Positions 14,532 through 15,412 of a DNA stretch of 15,412 bases are shown one piece after another. The stretch is taken from assembly GCA_047624165.1 (NCBI GenBank), contig JBLHPD010000117.1, forward strand, positions 1-15,412, written 5' to 3'. Position numbers and translations under genes: made by a program. The notes under the pieces are model-generated. The model ran no database searches. It saw only the letters and a list, made by a program, of their open reading frames with translations, and had not been told where the DNA came from. Origin of the DNA: Clostridium_AD sp047624165. GTDB taxonomy: Bacteria; Bacillota; Clostridia; Clostridiales; Clostridiaceae. How positions within the stretch are numbered: the first letter of the stretch is position 1; each line of letters opens with the position of its first letter.

Positions 14532-14561
14532 ATAATATTCTGTACCTAAATTCCACGTCAA
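14532..14561 (-). promoter_or_regulatory. Sigma-A-type promoter for yjdF
   Basis: On the minus strand TTGACG (14556-14561), an 18-nt spacer and TATTAT (14532-14537), about 20 bases before the start codon. The leader is therefore very short, just enough for the ribosome-binding site. An alternative -10, TATACT, overlaps three bases on. Confidence 0.55.
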
Positions 14562-14764
14562 TTTTCAAATTGCAATTAAATTCGCTATTCTCATGTGTTT
14601 TACGAGGAATTGAAGTAATTGCTTCTACATTTTAGCATTTTTTGCACCCCCCTTCAACAACAACATTTTAAATATACTAATAGCTCCTAATTTTGAAAGT
14701 GCTTAATAAGCCTCGTGTTGAAGCGAAATTAGAACTGAAATATTCAGGTCATTCCTTTCAATAC
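14562..14764. other. Short gene-free stretch
   Basis: No supported gene. A + frame near 14728-14765 reads LELKYSGHSFQYST, which faintly recalls the YSGHES...IYSK motif of the recombinases upstream, but it is too short to claim. Confidence 0.3.
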
Positions 14765-14965
14765 TCAACATAGGCATTTTTCATACACTTCTCGATAAGG
14801 ATATTTTTCAGACAACTTCATAATCATAGACCTAGCCGTTTTGATAATCTTCGCAGCAAGAAACACATATTTCAAGCGAAATGTTTTTATTTGCTGTCTG
14901 TATTCAGAGACGTCAAGGTAATCAAACTTAAATAACAGAAACAGATTGTACGATAACATCATCAT
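14765..14965 (-). pseudogene. IS1380-like transposase, C-terminal fragment
   Basis: The 66 residues read SYNLFLLFKFDYLDVSEYRQ, then QIKTFRLKYVFLAAKIIKTA and RSMIMKLSEKYPYREVYEKC, with TGA next to the last LC. This matches the C-terminus of DDE transposases of the IS1380 group (YNLFllFK...R..IKT.R.KY...A.KI..TAR....KLS..YPY). About 400 residues upstream are missing, replaced by an IS3 fragment at about 14955-14970. Confidence 0.7.
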
Positions 14966-15239
14966 TTGAAATACTTAGGTCGCTTACAACAACATCTAGA
15001 TTGGATCTATTTTGAAAATCTCTATTAACTATGTTGTCAACTTTATCATTGTTACAACCAGATTTATGTATTTTAAACTGTTTAATAGTATAATTTGATA
15101 CTAGTCCATATTTCTTCATTATACATGCTATTTTAGCTCTTGATGCCTAAATTTCTTTTTTGTATAACTCAACCTTTATTTTTCTTGTACCGTAGTTATT
15201 TTTACTATCTTTGAAAATCTTTATAATATTCTTTGAACT
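14928..15239 (-). pseudogene. IS3-family transposase OrfB fragment
   Basis: The minus frame is open from 15239: KIFKDSKNNYGTRKIKVELY, a TAG in place of one codon, then SRAKIACIMKKYGLVSNYT, NNDKVDNIVNRDFQNRSNLD and VVVSDL. This is the HTH-21 region and the first catalytic Asp (VVVSDL) of IS3/IS150-type OrfB, whose full length is about 280 residues. The in-frame TAG and the loss of everything after the first Asp show decay. It lies upstream, on the same strand, of the OrfA fragment at 13.8 kb. Since orfA should precede orfB, the two come from different insertions or a rearranged one. Confidence 0.75.
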
Positions 15240-15261
15240 TCATTGGAATATTATTCAATTA

Positions 15262-15306
15262 TTAGGTTGATGGCCATGGCTATGGGGTCCATGGCCGTCA
15301 ACCTAA
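15262..15306. repeat. 18-bp hairpin next to the IS3 remnant
   Basis: TTAGGTTGATGGCCATGG (15262-15279) pairs with CCATGGCCGTCAACCTAA (15289-15306), with one G-T, over the loop CTATGGGGT. No T-run follows on either strand, so it is more like a mobile-element end or palindromic repeat than a terminator. The remaining 15307-15412 shows no feature. Confidence 0.65.
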
Positions 15307-15412
15307 CAGAACCATTAAATGTAAATAATAAAATATCTAACTAAATACCTGTATACAAATATGAGATAAAAAAACAGAATATTTATTTCCAATAAAGAGT
15401 GTATTTTATCCT

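Noticed and set aside
13739..15239. One IS3 insertion giving both orfA and orfB fragments
   Set aside because: On the minus strand orfB lies upstream of orfA, the reverse of the required order, with an intact gene between.
1..15412. CRISPR array, tRNA or rRNA
   Set aside because: No regularly spaced identical short repeats, cloverleaf or rRNA segments were seen on either strand.

Overview
The window is AT-rich throughout, with purine-rich Shine-Dalgarno sequences and gene families common in low-GC Firmicutes (an Lmo0937-like membrane peptide, a tandem PRC-barrel protein, an AspD/AspT pair, a YjdF/DUF2238 membrane protein). It most likely comes from a chromosome of a Clostridia- or Bacilli-like organism. 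I cannot name the genus. No rRNA, tRNA or CRISPR array is visible.

Region 1 (1-7200) is a graveyard of mobile DNA. Three copies of the C-terminal end of one tyrosine recombinase lie on the + strand (1-257, 3635-4128, 6304-6429), all incomplete or broken. Each is followed by the same short block, core GCTATGTTCTTCAT. A fourth, inverted copy of that block (6071-6106) sits exactly where a Tn3-family transposase has lost its N-terminal ~400 residues. The transposase remnant (4369-6105, minus) keeps all three DDE residues and one 38-bp Tn3-type terminal repeat (4287-4324). Between recombinase copies 1 and 2 lies a 3.5-kb cargo: an unrecognised secreted protein (962-1687) and a beta-propeller-like lipoprotein (2129-3211). 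A frameshifted coiled-coil gene (6751-7082, minus) and a cluster of related 13-20-nt repeats follow.

Region 2 (7336-11862) is the intact, probably native part. A near-consensus sigma-A promoter precedes a 48-residue Lmo0937-type membrane protein. Next comes a protein with two PRC-barrel domains that appears to start at CTG. Then come aspD and aspT, two nucleotides apart, encoding aspartate 4-decarboxylase and the aspartate:alanine antiporter. Together these two convert aspartate to alanine plus CO2 and exchange the product for fresh aspartate, a cycle that consumes a cytoplasmic proton and yields proton-motive force. A hairpin terminator closes the operon.

Region 3 (12018-15412) is a second decay zone, mostly minus strand. 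It holds fragments of a RhuM-family protein, of the C-terminus of an AlbA_2/divergent-AAA-type DNA-binding protein, of IS3-family orfA and orfB, and of an IS1380-like transposase. One intact gene survives: a DUF2238 (YjdF-type) membrane protein with its own promoter. Several long hairpins (22-bp and 18-bp stems) and a nested inverted-repeat region of unknown function lie between the fragments.
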